A stretch of DNA of 64,000 nt from an uncultured Ruegeria sp. (GCF_947504215.1 NZ_CANNGO010000010.1:1-64000); one strand, 5' to 3'. Positions 37,598 to 47,462 are shown, counted from the stretch's first letter. Numbers and translations are program-made. Notes: generated by a model from the sequence alone, not told the origin.

Positions 37598-39009
37598 AAT
37601 CGATCTCCGATCAAGAACTGAGCCGCGCGGTCCAGCCGGATATGCGGCGGACCATCACCGGGGCGCAGGGTCAAATTGGCTGGCGCAAAGGCCATAAATC
37701 CATAGTCGTCATCCAACCAGGTGGATGCTCCGTTTCGGGCCGGGCTAAGAAGATGCGACGGATCGTCCGGCAACTCACCGGGGTAAAACGCGGCGGGTTT
37801 GCCGCTGTCGAGGAGCGTGCCCCGAACGCAAGGCAGTTCAGATCCATTGTGGCTACGCGTCTCTTCGGTGGTGGCGCGCAATGATGCCAGTGACAACGCC
37901 GCCGTTTCGGCGCCCGCAAAACTCGCACGGTCGCGTGCATCTCGGGTCAGCGCCTCCATAATCGCGGTCAACCGGGGGTGTTGCAGGTGATGTAGATGAT
38001 CAGCTTTGGTGGCGGCGAACAGGATACGCTCGACCCGTTTGCCCAGCAATAGCTGGCTGAGCCATGCGTTTCGCCCCGGGCGAAAAGCCGACAAGATATC
38101 GGCCATAGCGCGGCGCATATCTTCGACAGCTTGCGGCCCTTTGTGAATCGCGCCCAGCGCGTCCACCAACACGACCTGTCGGTCGATCCGGGCGAAATGA
38201 TCCCGAAAAAATGGTTTCACAACCCGAGACTTGTACGCCTCATACCGCCGCTCCATCTCGCGTTGCAAGGTTCGGCGGCGCGATGGGCCAGAGATCGGCA
38301 ATGGCGCAAAAGTCAAAACCGGGGACCCGGCCAAGTCACCGGGCAACAGGAAACGACCCGGCGTGCAATCATAAAACCCAGCCTCGCGAGCAGTATACAA
38401 ATAGGCGGTGAACGCGACAGCCAGTGCTTGTGCTGCAGGTTCATCATGTGCGCCCGCAGGGTCGACAGACTGAACCGTTTGCAGAAACTCAGCCGCTTCG
38501 GCACGGGTTTCAATGCGCGCCAGCGTTTCCTGCGACCACTCTTCGTATGACTTGTCCAGCAGCGCCAGGTCCAACAACCACTCACCCGGGTAGTCAACAA
38601 TATCCAGATGTACGGTGCGCGGCCCCTGCAACCCGGCCAACAGTCCCGCAGGACGCGCCTTAAACGACAGACGCAGTTCAGACACAGCGCGCGTACTGTC
38701 AGGCCAATGCGGTTCGGGACCGGTCAGGTCTGACAAGTGGGATTCGTAGTCAAATCGTGGCACTGTATCATCTGGCTGTGGTTGCAAATACGCGGCGTTG
38801 ATCCGTCCCTCTTGCTGCGCAACTAGGCCGGTCATCCGGCCCCGGTCTAACAAATTGGCAACCAGAGAAGTGATAAACACCGTCTTGCCCGACCGCGCCA
38901 ACCCGGTCACGCCCAAGCGAATGACGGGCTCAAAGAATGCCTCGGACACACGATCCCCCACGGATTCCACCCCGCGTACAAGACTGTCTGCCAATGATGA
39001 GATGACCAA
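37594..39009 (-). CDS. YcjX-type P-loop GTPase/ATPase (DUF463)
   Basis: A 471-residue protein with Walker A LARSGKTVFI near residues 39-48 and the DUF463 pattern throughout. The start is not ATG. I choose the TTG at 39009, which gives MVISSLADSLVRG, close to the usual N terminus; a TTG at 39024 would add five residues. It is the first gene of the YcjX-acetyltransferase-YcjF unit, transcribed away from truA. Confidence 0.87.
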   Translation of the reverse strand: MVISSLADSLVRGVESVGDRVSEAFFEPVIRLGVTGLARSGKTVFITSLVANLLDRGRMTGLVAQQEGRINAAYLQPQPDDTVPRFDYESHLSDLTGPEPHWPDSTRAVSELRLSFKARPAGLLAGLQGPRTVHLDIVDYPGEWLLDLALLDKSYEEWSQETLARIETRAEAAEFLQTVQSVDPAGAHDEPAAQALAVAFTAYLYTAREAGFYDCTPGRFLLPGDLAGSPVLTFAPLPISGPSRRRTLQREMERRYEAYKSRVVKPFFRDHFARIDRQVVLVDALGAIHKGPQAVEDMRRAMADILSAFRPGRNAWLSQLLLGKRVERILFAATKADHLHHLQHPRLTAIMEALTRDARDRASFAGAETAALSLASLRATTEETRSHNGSELPCVRGTLLDSGKPAAFYPGELPDDPSHLLSPARNGASTWLDDDYGFMAFAPANLTLRPGDGPPHIRLDRAAQFLIGDRL

Positions 39010-39117
39010 GCCGCCGCCCCGCAATTTTTGTTTTACCTAAGATAGGTAGCGCCCGCAGGACATGCCAGAGCTTTTGCCCCCCTTGCCCGATTGCGCGCCG
39101 CGCTGTACCAGCGGCCC

Positions 39118-39885
39118 ATGCCCAGATACGCACTGAAAGTCGAATACCAAGGGGAGCCGTTTGCCGGATGGCAGCGGCAAAAGGAACAGCCATCGGTGCA
39201 AGGTGCCATTGAGCAGGCCCTGTCCCGTATCCAACCCGGAGAGCACACCATAGCCGCCGCCGGTCGCACGGATGCGGGCGTTCACGCGCTTGGGCAAGTC
39301 GCGCATTGTGATCTGATCAAGGATTGGGACCCGTTCCGCCTGTCCGAGGCGCTGAATTACCATCTCAAGCCTCAGCCGGTTGCCATTGTGAAGGCGGCGC
39401 GGGTCGATGACGACTGGCATGCCCGGTTTTCTGCACTGGAACGTCGGTACCTGTTTCGCATCCTGATGCGCCGCGCACCGGCGACCCATGACAAAGGGCA
39501 GGTCTGGCAGATCAATCATTTACTGGATGTGGACGCGATGCAGGCTGGTGCAGATATGTTGATCGGACGACATGATTTTACCACCTTCCGCTCGACCATT
39601 TGTCAGGCGGCAAGCCCTGTCAAAACGCTGGACGCGTTGCATGTCGAACTGGTTCAGGGGTTTTCAGGCCCCGAGGTTCATTTCCACGTACGCGCGCGGT
39701 CCTTCCTGCATAATCAGGTCCGCAGTTTTGTAGGAACGTTAGAGCGGGTTGGCGCGGGCGCATGGTCCCCGGATGATGTGCGCGATGCTTTAGAAGCCGC
39801 TGATCGTGCGGCCTGTGGTCCGGTTTGCCCACCGCAAGGCTTGTATCTGGCATGCGTTGGATATCCAGACCCGGTCTTTGACTGA
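39118..39885 (+). CDS. truA: tRNA pseudouridine(38-40) synthase
   Basis: A 255-residue enzyme that isomerises uridines 38-40 in the tRNA anticodon arm. The catalytic aspartate sits in [18 protein letters not shown] place the start at the ATG at 39118 ([18 protein letters not shown]), since the frame upstream lacks family sequence. It ends one base before the convergent NicO gene. Confidence 0.97.
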   Translation: MPRYALKVEYQGEPFAGWQRQKEQPSVQGAIEQALSRIQPGEHTIAAAGRTDAGVHALGQVAHCDLIKDWDPFRLSEALNYHLKPQPVAIVKAARVDDDWHARFSALERRYLFRILMRRAPATHDKGQVWQINHLLDVDAMQAGADMLIGRHDFTTFRSTICQAASPVKTLDALHVELVQGFSGPEVHFHVRARSFLHNQVRSFVGTLERVGAGAWSPDDVRDALEAADRAACGPVCPPQGLYLACVGYPDPVFD

Positions 39886-39886
39886 A

Positions 39887-40801
39887 TCAAAGCGCACGCA
39901 GCAACAAACCTCCGGCGATAACGACGATCAGTAAACCGGCCACCAACTCGATTGTCGGTGCCAGAACCGAGGCAAACCGCGTGGCCGATGCAGACGCCAA
40001 CAGTCCGCCGCGCAATCCAAAGGACGTCCAGCCCACCAACGTTGTAACGGTTGCCGTGCCCAGCGCCATGGCAAAGGTTCCCGCAATGCCAACCATCGCA
40101 ATGCCCATCTGCCAGGTGAGGATCAAAACAAATAGTGCTCCGGTACAGGGGCGGGCGGCAATGCCCGCAATCAGGGCAACGGCTTCGCGCAGGCTTCCGA
40201 CATTCGCAACATCCTCGGCGCTTGGGCCGTGGCGGTGACCACAATCTGAACAGACGTCATCATGGTGGTGATGATGATCGTGATGTGCGTGGGATGCGTC
40301 GGTGCGATGCCGCCTTACAAAACTGCGCACGGCCCGAAACACCAGCCAAAGACCAATCACCGCAATCGCCCCATAGCTAACCGGGGCCATGACCTTTTCG
40401 GTTGCGCCAACCATGCTTTCCCGGGACATCTGGAACACAAGGACGCCTGCATAGACCAACACAATAGCCGTTACCGCCTGCCCCAGGCTGGACAAAACAC
40501 TGATTGCAGACAGACGCCAGAATGCGACCCGACGGCCAAGGCCGTACCCTCCGATCAGGACCTTTCCGTGCCCGGGGCCTATGGCGTGGAAAAAGCCGTA
40601 GGCAAAACACACGGTCAGCAGGGTTGCAACCGCTTCGGGCTGTTCGGCGCGTGCGGCGCGCAGTGATCGGGCGATCTGGTTCTGAAACTCTCGCTGCTCA
40701 CCGGCAGCCCAGGCTGCCAGATGGTCGAACCCGCCACTGCCCCAGAACCAAAGCAGCAGAGCACACGCAATTGCGACCGGTACAATCAGGTATCTGGACA
40801 T
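39887..40801 (-). CDS. NicO/RcnA-type nickel/cobalt efflux protein
   Basis: A 304-residue membrane protein with about six helices, the HAIGPGHGK motif (residues 72-80) of the nickel/cobalt transporter family, and a metal-binding loop at 165-191 holding many histidines, HDHHHHHDD, and CSDCGHRHG. It presumably exports Ni2+ or Co2+. It overlaps the upstream DUF1007 gene by 16 bases. Confidence 0.92.
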   Translation of the reverse strand: MSRYLIVPVAIACALLLWFWGSGGFDHLAAWAAGEQREFQNQIARSLRAARAEQPEAVATLLTVCFAYGFFHAIGPGHGKVLIGGYGLGRRVAFWRLSAISVLSSLGQAVTAIVLVYAGVLVFQMSRESMVGATEKVMAPVSYGAIAVIGLWLVFRAVRSFVRRHRTDASHAHHDHHHHHDDVCSDCGHRHGPSAEDVANVGSLREAVALIAGIAARPCTGALFVLILTWQMGIAMVGIAGTFAMALGTATVTTLVGWTSFGLRGGLLASASATRFASVLAPTIELVAGLLIVVIAGGLLLRAL

Positions 40802-41433
40802 GAAAGGCGTATCTCGGTCGCAAAATTCTCCCCGACCAGCGGGATATCGTTTTCTTCAAGATCGTAGTCGGCATCCAATGTCAGCAGAAAGGCCTGCATC
40901 TGCGCCAATTGCCCATCAATATCAGGATCCAACAGGTCCAGTTGGCAAGAGTTGGGTCCAGAAACCGTAACGGGACGGGTCACTTCATAAGCGGTATAAT
41001 ACGTCTCATCAAAGGCCTTGGCCACCAGCGCATTCGCGGAAACAGGTCCACCTTCGACCGCCCGCAAATGAGTGGTCACGATGCGCCCATCTTCGGTGGT
41101 TGCGTGCGGTTCGAGCGGACCGGACAACAAAACCGGTGCACCACCAGCGGTCACTACAAGATCACCGTTGTATCCTTCGATCCATTCGGCGTCGAAGCCT
41201 GTCAGGAACCTCTCCTCGGCTTCTGTTAGAACACCATCGGAATCCTGATCCAGCTTCATGTCTTCCAGGGTCAAAAGTGAAAACAGCTCATCATACGCCC
41301 AGGACACGCGGATATGGGTTAGCTGGCCGGCCTCGTCCACAATGAACTCTAGCCCGGTGTCAATGAAGACATGCGGGTGCGCCAAGCCCGGGATCGGCAG
41401 GCAACAGGTTAAAAGGGTGGTCAGCCAACGCAT
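40786..41433 (-). CDS. DUF1007 family periplasmic protein
   Basis: A 215-residue exported protein (signal peptide MRWLTTLLTCCLPIPGLA, cleavage near residue 18 before HPHVF). The HPHVFID start of the mature protein and an EF-hand-like DQDSDGVLTEAE segment are typical of DUF1007, which commonly partners NicO-type transporters as a metal-binding periplasmic protein. I choose the ATG at 41433; a TTG at 41484 would place extra residues before the signal peptide. Confidence 0.85.
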   Translation of the reverse strand: MRWLTTLLTCCLPIPGLAHPHVFIDTGLEFIVDEAGQLTHIRVSWAYDELFSLLTLEDMKLDQDSDGVLTEAEERFLTGFDAEWIEGYNGDLVVTAGGAPVLLSGPLEPHATTEDGRIVTTHLRAVEGGPVSANALVAKAFDETYYTAYEVTRPVTVSGPNSCQLDLLDPDIDGQLAQMQAFLLTLDADYDLEENDIPLVGENFATEIRLSCPDT

Positions 41434-41507
41434 GGCCGCAAGATAGGTTTTCGGTCTGCCAACAGCAATGCGTTTCACGATCAAATTGCAGAAACCAGCC
41501 GACCACT

Positions 41508-42308
41508 TCAGGCTGGCGGGAACAACACCAGTGTCTGTAACGCGGTCCCAACAGGTCCTTGTGTGTCATAGAGGACGGATTGCGACATGCCGATGCCCGA
41601 TGATTGCCAGTGCGAAACAGAGTCAGAGGCCAACCAGTCGGAAACCGGCTCGCGATGAATATGCAGCGTCAGATCGGTGTTCATAAACCCCATTTCGGTC
41701 GGCGGAACATTCCAAGATATCCCATTGCCGCAATCGGCAAGCGGACACAACGATTGAATGGGCGACTGTGTTTCCCCGTCCAGAAGCGATGGCGCGCGCA
41801 TCCAAATGGTTTTGGGACCAGGACCTTGATTGCCGCCCTCGGGGTAAACGACGTCAACGAAATGGGCAAAGCCGGGCAAATCGTGCCGCATCTGACCGAT
41901 TGGGAAAGGACCATCCACTGTATCGTTGACGTTGAGTTTTTCGGTCACAACATTTGGAACGCGACCCAAGTCTTTACGTACCAGGTGCATCGTGGTCGCG
42001 GTGCAGCACAACGTGTCGTCCAGATCATGAACCGTCACACGGGTCGTCGCCAAGGTCTTGGTATGACGTCTGGTTTCCGCCGCGACCCGCAAACCTGCCA
42101 ATGGCAGCGGCCGCAACAAATCGACCGTCAGGCGGGTCAGTATCTTCTCGGGCCCAACCTCAGTTTCAGCGGCGCGTGCGATCAGGCCGGCCACCGGCCC
42201 CGCATGGCAATGATCGGCAGACCAAGGCCCGCGCACGGGATCATTGCCAATAAACGCCCCATCAGGGCGAAGTCGAAAGTAGGACTGCATCCGTTTGTCA
42301 GTTTGCAT
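41508..42308 (-). CDS. Acyl-CoA thioesterase (double hotdog, 4HBT_3 type)
   Basis: A 266-residue protein with two hotdog-like halves (about 15-130 and 150-265), fitting the thioesterase family that hydrolyses acyl-CoA. It follows the acyl-CoA dehydrogenase gene by 12 bases on the same strand, suggesting a small fatty-acid or amino-acid degradation operon. The ATG at residue 7 is an alternative start. Confidence 0.85.
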   Translation of the reverse strand: MQTDKRMQSYFRLRPDGAFIGNDPVRGPWSADHCHAGPVAGLIARAAETEVGPEKILTRLTVDLLRPLPLAGLRVAAETRRHTKTLATTRVTVHDLDDTLCCTATTMHLVRKDLGRVPNVVTEKLNVNDTVDGPFPIGQMRHDLPGFAHFVDVVYPEGGNQGPGPKTIWMRAPSLLDGETQSPIQSLCPLADCGNGISWNVPPTEMGFMNTDLTLHIHREPVSDWLASDSVSHWQSSGIGMSQSVLYDTQGPVGTALQTLVLFPPA

Positions 42309-42320
42309 TCTCGCGATGTC

Positions 42321-43556
42321 TCAGACTTTTTCCTGCGTGTGCTTTTTCAACTCGGCCCGCGCCACCTGGCGGCGATGCACCGCATCCGGTCCATCCGCCA
42401 ACCGCAGCGTCCGTACATGGGTCCACGCCGTCGCCAAAGGTGTATCCTGGCTGACCCCTTGCCCGCCGAACATCTGCACGGCCTCATCGATGACTTTCAG
42501 CGCAACCCGAGGTGCAACCACCTTGATCTGGCTGATCCACGGGGCGGCCGCGCGGGCGTCGCCCTGATCCATGTACCAAGCAGCCTTGAGACACAGCAGG
42601 CGGGCCATCTCGATCTCCATCCGGCATTCGGCGATGATGTCGAAATTAGCACCCAGCTGGGCCAGTTTTTTGCCAAATGCCTCACGTTGCATGGCCCGTT
42701 TGCACATCTGGGCCAACGCGCTTTCAGCCTGTCCGATGGCACGCATGCAGTGGTGAATACGGCCCGGTCCCAGACGGCCCTGCGCGATTTCAAAACCGCG
42801 TCCCTCGCCCAGCAGGATGTTTTCAGCTGGTACGCGGACGTTTGTGAACCGGATATGCATATGACCATGGGGGGCATCATCATGGCCATAGACGTGCATC
42901 GGCCGCAGAATTTCGATGCCCGCAGCATCCGCAGGAACCACAATCATCGACTGACGCTTGTGCTTGGGCTGTTCCTCGCCGCCGGTCTTGACCATAACAA
43001 TGTAGACTTTGCATCGCGGGTCACCGGCCCCCGAAGACCACCATTTTTCGCCATTCAGCACATAGTCGTCCCCGTCCCGCACACAGGACATCGCCACATT
43101 GGTTGCATCAGACGATGCCACATCTGGTTCGGTCATCAAATAAGCAGACCGGATTTGACCCTCGAGCAGTGGCTTAAGCCACTGTTCCTTCATCTTTTCG
43201 GTACCGTAGCGTTCAAATACTTCCATATTGCCGGTATCGGGGGCCGAGCAGTTGAACACCTCAGCACCCAAGGGCGTCTTGCCCATTTCCTCGGCAAAAT
43301 ACGCATACTCGACCGTCGTCAGCCCAAATCCCCTCTCGCTGTCGGTCAGCCAGAAGTTCCAAAGCCCCGCCGCCTTGGCTTTGGCTTTCAAACCCTCAAG
43401 GATTTCGGCCTGGCGGTCGGTGTATTGCCACCGGTCGCCTTTGTCGATTTCGGCCTGATACTCCTCTTCAAGCGGCATGATCTCGTCCCGGACCATATCG
43501 GCAACGCGTTGCAAAAGCGCGCGGTTTTCCTCGCGCAGAACAAACGACATATTCAT
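42321..43556 (-). CDS. Acyl-CoA dehydrogenase
   Basis: A 411-residue FAD-dependent dehydrogenase that introduces a 2,3-double bond into acyl-CoA. The layout is three-domain: N-terminal helices, a central beta domain with the substrate- and FAD-facing [18 protein letters not shown] stretch, and the C-terminal helical domain. I place the start at the ATG at 43556 ([10 protein letters not shown]), which has AGGAGG upstream; a longer frame lacks one. The chain-length preference is not known. Confidence 0.93.
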   Translation of the reverse strand: MNMSFVLREENRALLQRVADMVRDEIMPLEEEYQAEIDKGDRWQYTDRQAEILEGLKAKAKAAGLWNFWLTDSERGFGLTTVEYAYFAEEMGKTPLGAEVFNCSAPDTGNMEVFERYGTEKMKEQWLKPLLEGQIRSAYLMTEPDVASSDATNVAMSCVRDGDDYVLNGEKWWSSGAGDPRCKVYIVMVKTGGEEQPKHKRQSMIVVPADAAGIEILRPMHVYGHDDAPHGHMHIRFTNVRVPAENILLGEGRGFEIAQGRLGPGRIHHCMRAIGQAESALAQMCKRAMQREAFGKKLAQLGANFDIIAECRMEIEMARLLCLKAAWYMDQGDARAAAPWISQIKVVAPRVALKVIDEAVQMFGGQGVSQDTPLATAWTHVRTLRLADGPDAVHRRQVARAELKKHTQEKV

Positions 43557-43682
43557 GAAAATTCCTCCTGAAATACCGAAACCGGACTGTACCTTTGCGA
43601 TTGAGGATGGCTTAACTCTCATGACGCTGTCCAGCTAGGTGACGGGACGTCACCACATTCATTTTCTAAGCAGGGGATACAA

Positions 43683-44618
43683 ATGGCATTGTTGATCGAC
43701 ACTGGGTTGTCGAACTGGATAGACGACGCAGACATCGCCCGCGACGTCATGCGCCAGATGCCGGATGCGGATGTTCGCACGCCCGACACAATCGGAAACG
43801 CGAATGACATCACCATGATGGCGGTTGTAGATCTCAAGGCAGACCGTCTGGGTGATCTGCCCAACCTGAAACTTGTTCAAAAACTTGGGGCTGGCGTGGA
43901 AACGATTGTCGGGAATCCTGATCTTCCAAGCCACGTCCGCATCGCACGGCTGAGGCCCGATGCGCCTGCGCAGGGAATTGCCGAGTGGTTTTTGACCTAT
44001 ATTTTACGCGCTCAGAGGCATATGGCGTTTCATGAGGCAGCCCAAAAACGGGCAGAATGGCAGCCCAAGGCCCCAACGTTTACGCCGGAAACAGTGGTTG
44101 GAGTATTGGGACTGGGCCATATCGGAAGCCGCACGGCACGCATGCTTCATGCCGTCGGATTTCAGGTCATGGGTTGGAGCCGGTCACCCAAACAGATCGA
44201 TGGCATCACCTGTTTGTATGGCGAAAGCGCCCTGCCCGGTATGTTGGATCAATGTGATCATGTTTGCGCGATCTTACCCTCCACGCCACAAACCATCGAC
44301 CTGTTCGACGCGAATATGCTGGCTGCGATGAAACCCGGAAGCCAGCTGCTGAACGCCGGTCGTGGTGATCTGATTGACGAACAGGCCCTGATCGCAACGC
44401 TGGATCAGGGCACGCTTGCTCATGCGGTTCTTGATGTGACCTGCGAAGAACCCCTGCCCAAAGACAGCCCGTTGTGGCGGCACCCTTATATCACGATCAC
44501 CCCACATGTTTCGGGGTGGCATCTGGGCGATGCGTTGTCAGATGTGGCAGAGAATTTCCAAAGGTTGACCACCGGGTCGACCTTGCTGCACGAAGTGGAT
44601 CGAAGCAAAGGCTACTGA
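43683..44618 (+). CDS. ghrA: Glyoxylate/hydroxypyruvate reductase A
   Basis: A 311-residue D-2-hydroxyacid dehydrogenase. The NAD(P)-binding motif VVGVLGLGHIGSRTARML is near residues 138-155, and the TPHVSGWHLGD segment carries the catalytic His. A CAGGGG ribosome site precedes the ATG. It lies beside the purine-catabolism genes whose last step makes glyoxylate, which this enzyme reduces to glycolate. Confidence 0.9.
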   Translation: MALLIDTGLSNWIDDADIARDVMRQMPDADVRTPDTIGNANDITMMAVVDLKADRLGDLPNLKLVQKLGAGVETIVGNPDLPSHVRIARLRPDAPAQGIAEWFLTYILRAQRHMAFHEAAQKRAEWQPKAPTFTPETVVGVLGLGHIGSRTARMLHAVGFQVMGWSRSPKQIDGITCLYGESALPGMLDQCDHVCAILPSTPQTIDLFDANMLAAMKPGSQLLNAGRGDLIDEQALIATLDQGTLAHAVLDVTCEEPLPKDSPLWRHPYITITPHVSGWHLGDALSDVAENFQRLTTGSTLLHEVDRSKGY

Positions 44619-44628
44619 TCCTGTAAGA

Positions 44629-44985
44629 TCAGGGCGCCATCATCCAATTGCCGCTGGCATCCTGGCATCGGCGCGTCCGAATTTCACGGGTCTGATCCGC
44701 GCCTTCGGGATGGATAACATGCTGCAGTTCGACACAGTTTCCCTGAACATTTCCAACCCGGATTGTTCCTTTGGACCCTGTTGTCTCATTTACCCAGGAT
44801 TGTTCCTTTCCCACGCTGGGAGTGCCGTTCGACAGAAGCGTGTTTGAGGCTGCATTCACCACCTCGAAATCTGCCGGCGTCAGGCCCATTTCAGCGATGA
44901 TCCGAGAGAGCGGCTTAGCATGCGCCGTCCCAACAAACAGCGCCACACCTAGTACCGCCGCAGTCAAAGAATATCGGGTGGTCAT
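44629..44985 (-). CDS. Hypothetical secreted protein (surface-antigen-like)
   Basis: A 118-residue protein with an N-terminal signal peptide (cleavage near residue 23, AHA-KP) and a short C-terminal domain containing two cysteines (GNCVELQH and RTRRCQDASGNW) that resembles the 17-kDa surface antigen family. Codon use is like its neighbours. It is convergent with ghrA. Confidence 0.7.
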   Translation of the reverse strand: MTTRYSLTAAVLGVALFVGTAHAKPLSRIIAEMGLTPADFEVVNAASNTLLSNGTPSVGKEQSWVNETTGSKGTIRVGNVQGNCVELQHVIHPEGADQTREIRTRRCQDASGNWMMAP

Positions 44986-45160
44986 GCGTGCCTCGCTGAA
45001 ATGAAATCCGTTTGATCCCGACGATATACTCCGGCGGGCGCAGGGCCAACCCCCAGCTCGCCTACCTTCAAATTATCCCGAACAAACCTATCGCAAGGCA
45101 CTGACTAGGAGCGTCAGGTCTTTCCCCCCATAGTGCCCTAAAACGACCCCGAGGCATGTC

Positions 45161-45994
45161 ATGACACATCCAACCTATTACGCCCCCAAAGGCGGACATC
45201 CCAGCCAGGATCAGCTTTTGACGGACCGCGCCATGTTCACCGACGCCTATGCCGTGATTCCGAAGGGAACAATGCGTGACATCGTCACCAGCTACCTACC
45301 GTTCTGGGAAAACACCCGCCTCTGGGTTCTGTCGCGTCCGCTGAGCGGGTTTGCCGAGACGTTTTCACAATACATTATGGAGGTTCAGCCCGGTGGCGGC
45401 AGCGATCGGCCGGACACTGATCCTAATGCGCAGGCGGTTCTGTTCGTCGTTGAAGGTGAAGTGACGCTGACCGTGAATGGCGCGCCTCAACTCCTGGACA
45501 CAGGGGGATACGCCTATATTCCGCCCGGTAGCGACTGGACGTTGCACAATCGGTCAGACGGAACCGCCCGGTTCCATTGGCTGCGCAAGGCGTATGATGC
45601 CGTTCCGGGCCTGTCCGAACCCGATCCGATCATAACGAATGAGCGGGACGTCGCGCCGATTCCTATGCCCGGCACCGAGGGGCGATGGTCCACCACCCGT
45701 TTCGCCGACCCTCAGGATTTGCGTCATGACATGCACGTAAACATCGTCACCTTCGAACCCGGTGGCGTGATCCCTTTTGCAGAAACCCATGTCATGGAGC
45801 ACGGGCTGTATGTGCTTGAAGGGAAGGCGGTTTACCGGCTCAATCAGGATTGGGTCGAAGTTGAGGCCGGTGACTATATGTGGCTGCGCGCCTTTTGCCC
45901 GCAGGCCTGTTACGCAGGCGGTCCAGGACGATTTAGGTACCTGCTGTACAAAGACGTGAACCGCCACATGCCCTTGTCACTGTCAAAGCGCTAA
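45161..45994 (+). CDS. allE: (S)-ureidoglycine aminohydrolase (bicupin)
   Basis: A 277-residue double-cupin protein. The two beta-barrel halves (about 60-150 and 190-260) carry metal-binding histidines and Glu (IPFAETHVMEHGLY). AllE deaminates (S)-ureidoglycine to (S)-ureidoglycolate in purine degradation. GAGG lies upstream of the ATG. It heads a rightward stretch with two further genes. Confidence 0.93.
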   Translation: MTHPTYYAPKGGHPSQDQLLTDRAMFTDAYAVIPKGTMRDIVTSYLPFWENTRLWVLSRPLSGFAETFSQYIMEVQPGGGSDRPDTDPNAQAVLFVVEGEVTLTVNGAPQLLDTGGYAYIPPGSDWTLHNRSDGTARFHWLRKAYDAVPGLSEPDPIITNERDVAPIPMPGTEGRWSTTRFADPQDLRHDMHVNIVTFEPGGVIPFAETHVMEHGLYVLEGKAVYRLNQDWVEVEAGDYMWLRAFCPQACYAGGPGRFRYLLYKDVNRHMPLSLSKR

Positions 45995-46094
45995 TGAGCA
46001 ATTGAACACTTCATTGGTATTTGCTGTGTCAGGGCTTCACAGGACCAAGTGAATCTGATGAAATAAAAGTGTTTTTAGCACTGGAGATAGTTTG

Positions 46095-46418
46095 ATGTTA
46101 CTGCGTGGAACAACGGTGGCCCTGATGGCTGTGCTGGGTCTTGCAACACTTGATGCAGCGCCGGCTGAGGCCAAAGAGGAAACCAAATCCGTTTTTGTCA
46201 TGAGCCGCACATGGGCCGTCACGCAGATCTCGGACGCACCAGTTACCTTTCGCGCCACACGTGACAACAACAACCTGAACCCGTTTGGTCCACCGCCGCG
46301 TCTGCGCACGATTCAGGCCATTGCCGCGATTCAGCAAGCCACGGGCTGCAGAGTTGTCGTGCCCAGCATGTACCAAAACATCTCGGGTCAGTTTTTCTCG
46401 CAAGTCAATTGCAACTGA
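46095..46418 (+). CDS. Hypothetical small secreted protein
   Basis: A 107-residue protein with a signal peptide (cleavage about AEA-KEE) and two C-terminal cysteines (GCRVVVPS and QVNCN), which could form a disulfide. I use the ATG at 46095; the TTG just before it would add one residue. GGAG lies upstream. No family recognised. It sits between allE and gap on the same strand. Confidence 0.65.
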   Translation: MLLRGTTVALMAVLGLATLDAAPAEAKEETKSVFVMSRTWAVTQISDAPVTFRATRDNNNLNPFGPPPRLRTIQAIAAIQQATGCRVVVPSMYQNISGQFFSQVNCN

Positions 46419-46472
46419 CCCCTCATCAGATCGGGCATTGAGGTCGCTCCGACGGCCTGCCATAGCTTGCGC

Positions 46473-47459
46473 ATGAAACTCGCGATCAACGGATTCGGCC
46501 GTATTGGCCGCACGATCCTACGGCAAGTTTTGGCTTTGCCGGAGGGGTCGGATATTGAGCTGGTGCTGGTCAATGATATCGCACCGCTGGAAACCTGTGC
46601 CTACCTGTTCAAATACGACAGCACCTTCGGGCCCTACCCCGGGGACGTCGCCGAAGGCGATGCGGCATTGGTCGTGGACGGTCGCGCAATTCCGATGACC
46701 CAAAGCGCAGATCTGGCACTGGTCGATTTGCGAGGGGTGGATGTGATATTGGATTGCACCGGGGTCGCGCGCAGCTCGGACGTGGCGCGTCGCGGGTTGA
46801 CCGCAGGCGTGGGCAAAGTCCTGATCTCGGGCCCCTCACCGGCTGCCGAAGTGACAATCGTTCTTGGTGCCAACGAAGACGAACTGGGGAGCGCGCGTAT
46901 CGTATCCAACGCCTCATGCACGACCAACGGGCTGGCGCCACTGGTGAGAGTTCTGGATGAGATCGGCGGCGTGGCCTCGGGCCACATGACCACCATCCAT
47001 TGTTATACCAACAGCCAACCGATGGTAGACGCCCCACGCGGAGATCTTGCCCGGTCCCGCGCCGGAGCCTTGTCGATGGTGCCGACGACCTCCAGCGCGA
47101 CCCATCTGATTGATGTGGTTCTGCCGCATCTGGCCGGGCGTATCTCGGGTGCGGCAGTGCGCGTTCCAACCGCCAGCGTTTCCGCCGTTGACCTTGTGAT
47201 CACACTGGAACGGGAAATGACCGCTGAAGCCTTCAACACCCAATTCCGCGAAGCCATTGCGACCTCGCCGGTTCTGGGGTGGACGGATCTGCCGCTTGTA
47301 TCTTCGGACCTGCGTGCACGCCCGGAATCCCTGGTGATCGCAGGCCCTGAAACGCGGATGGTCGGTAACAGTCAGATCCGCGTCTTTGGCTGGTACGACA
47401 ATGAGTGGGGGTTTTCTGCCCGCATGCTTGATGTCGCCCGCCTGATGGCCAAAGCCTGA
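46473..47459 (+). CDS. gap: Type I glyceraldehyde-3-phosphate dehydrogenase paralogue
   Basis: A 328-residue enzyme of the GAPDH family. The start MKLAINGFGRIGRTILR is the NAD-binding motif, Cys149 is the nucleophile (NASCTTNGLAP), and the C-terminal WYDNEWGFSARM segment is conserved. The usual SCTTNC is here SCTTNG. It could be glyceraldehyde-3-phosphate or erythrose-4-phosphate dehydrogenase. Its place inside a purine-catabolism region is unusual. The upstream in-frame codons have no family sequence. Confidence 0.88.
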   Translation: MKLAINGFGRIGRTILRQVLALPEGSDIELVLVNDIAPLETCAYLFKYDSTFGPYPGDVAEGDAALVVDGRAIPMTQSADLALVDLRGVDVILDCTGVARSSDVARRGLTAGVGKVLISGPSPAAEVTIVLGANEDELGSARIVSNASCTTNGLAPLVRVLDEIGGVASGHMTTIHCYTNSQPMVDAPRGDLARSRAGALSMVPTTSSATHLIDVVLPHLAGRISGAAVRVPTASVSAVDLVITLEREMTAEAFNTQFREAIATSPVLGWTDLPLVSSDLRARPESLVIAGPETRMVGNSQIRVFGWYDNEWGFSARMLDVARLMAKA

Positions 47460-47462
47460 TCA

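Noticed and set aside
41604-43571. 655-codon open frame on the plus strand
   Set aside because: It lies antisense to the thioesterase and acyl-CoA dehydrogenase genes, both with family motifs. Long open antisense frames are expected at this base composition.
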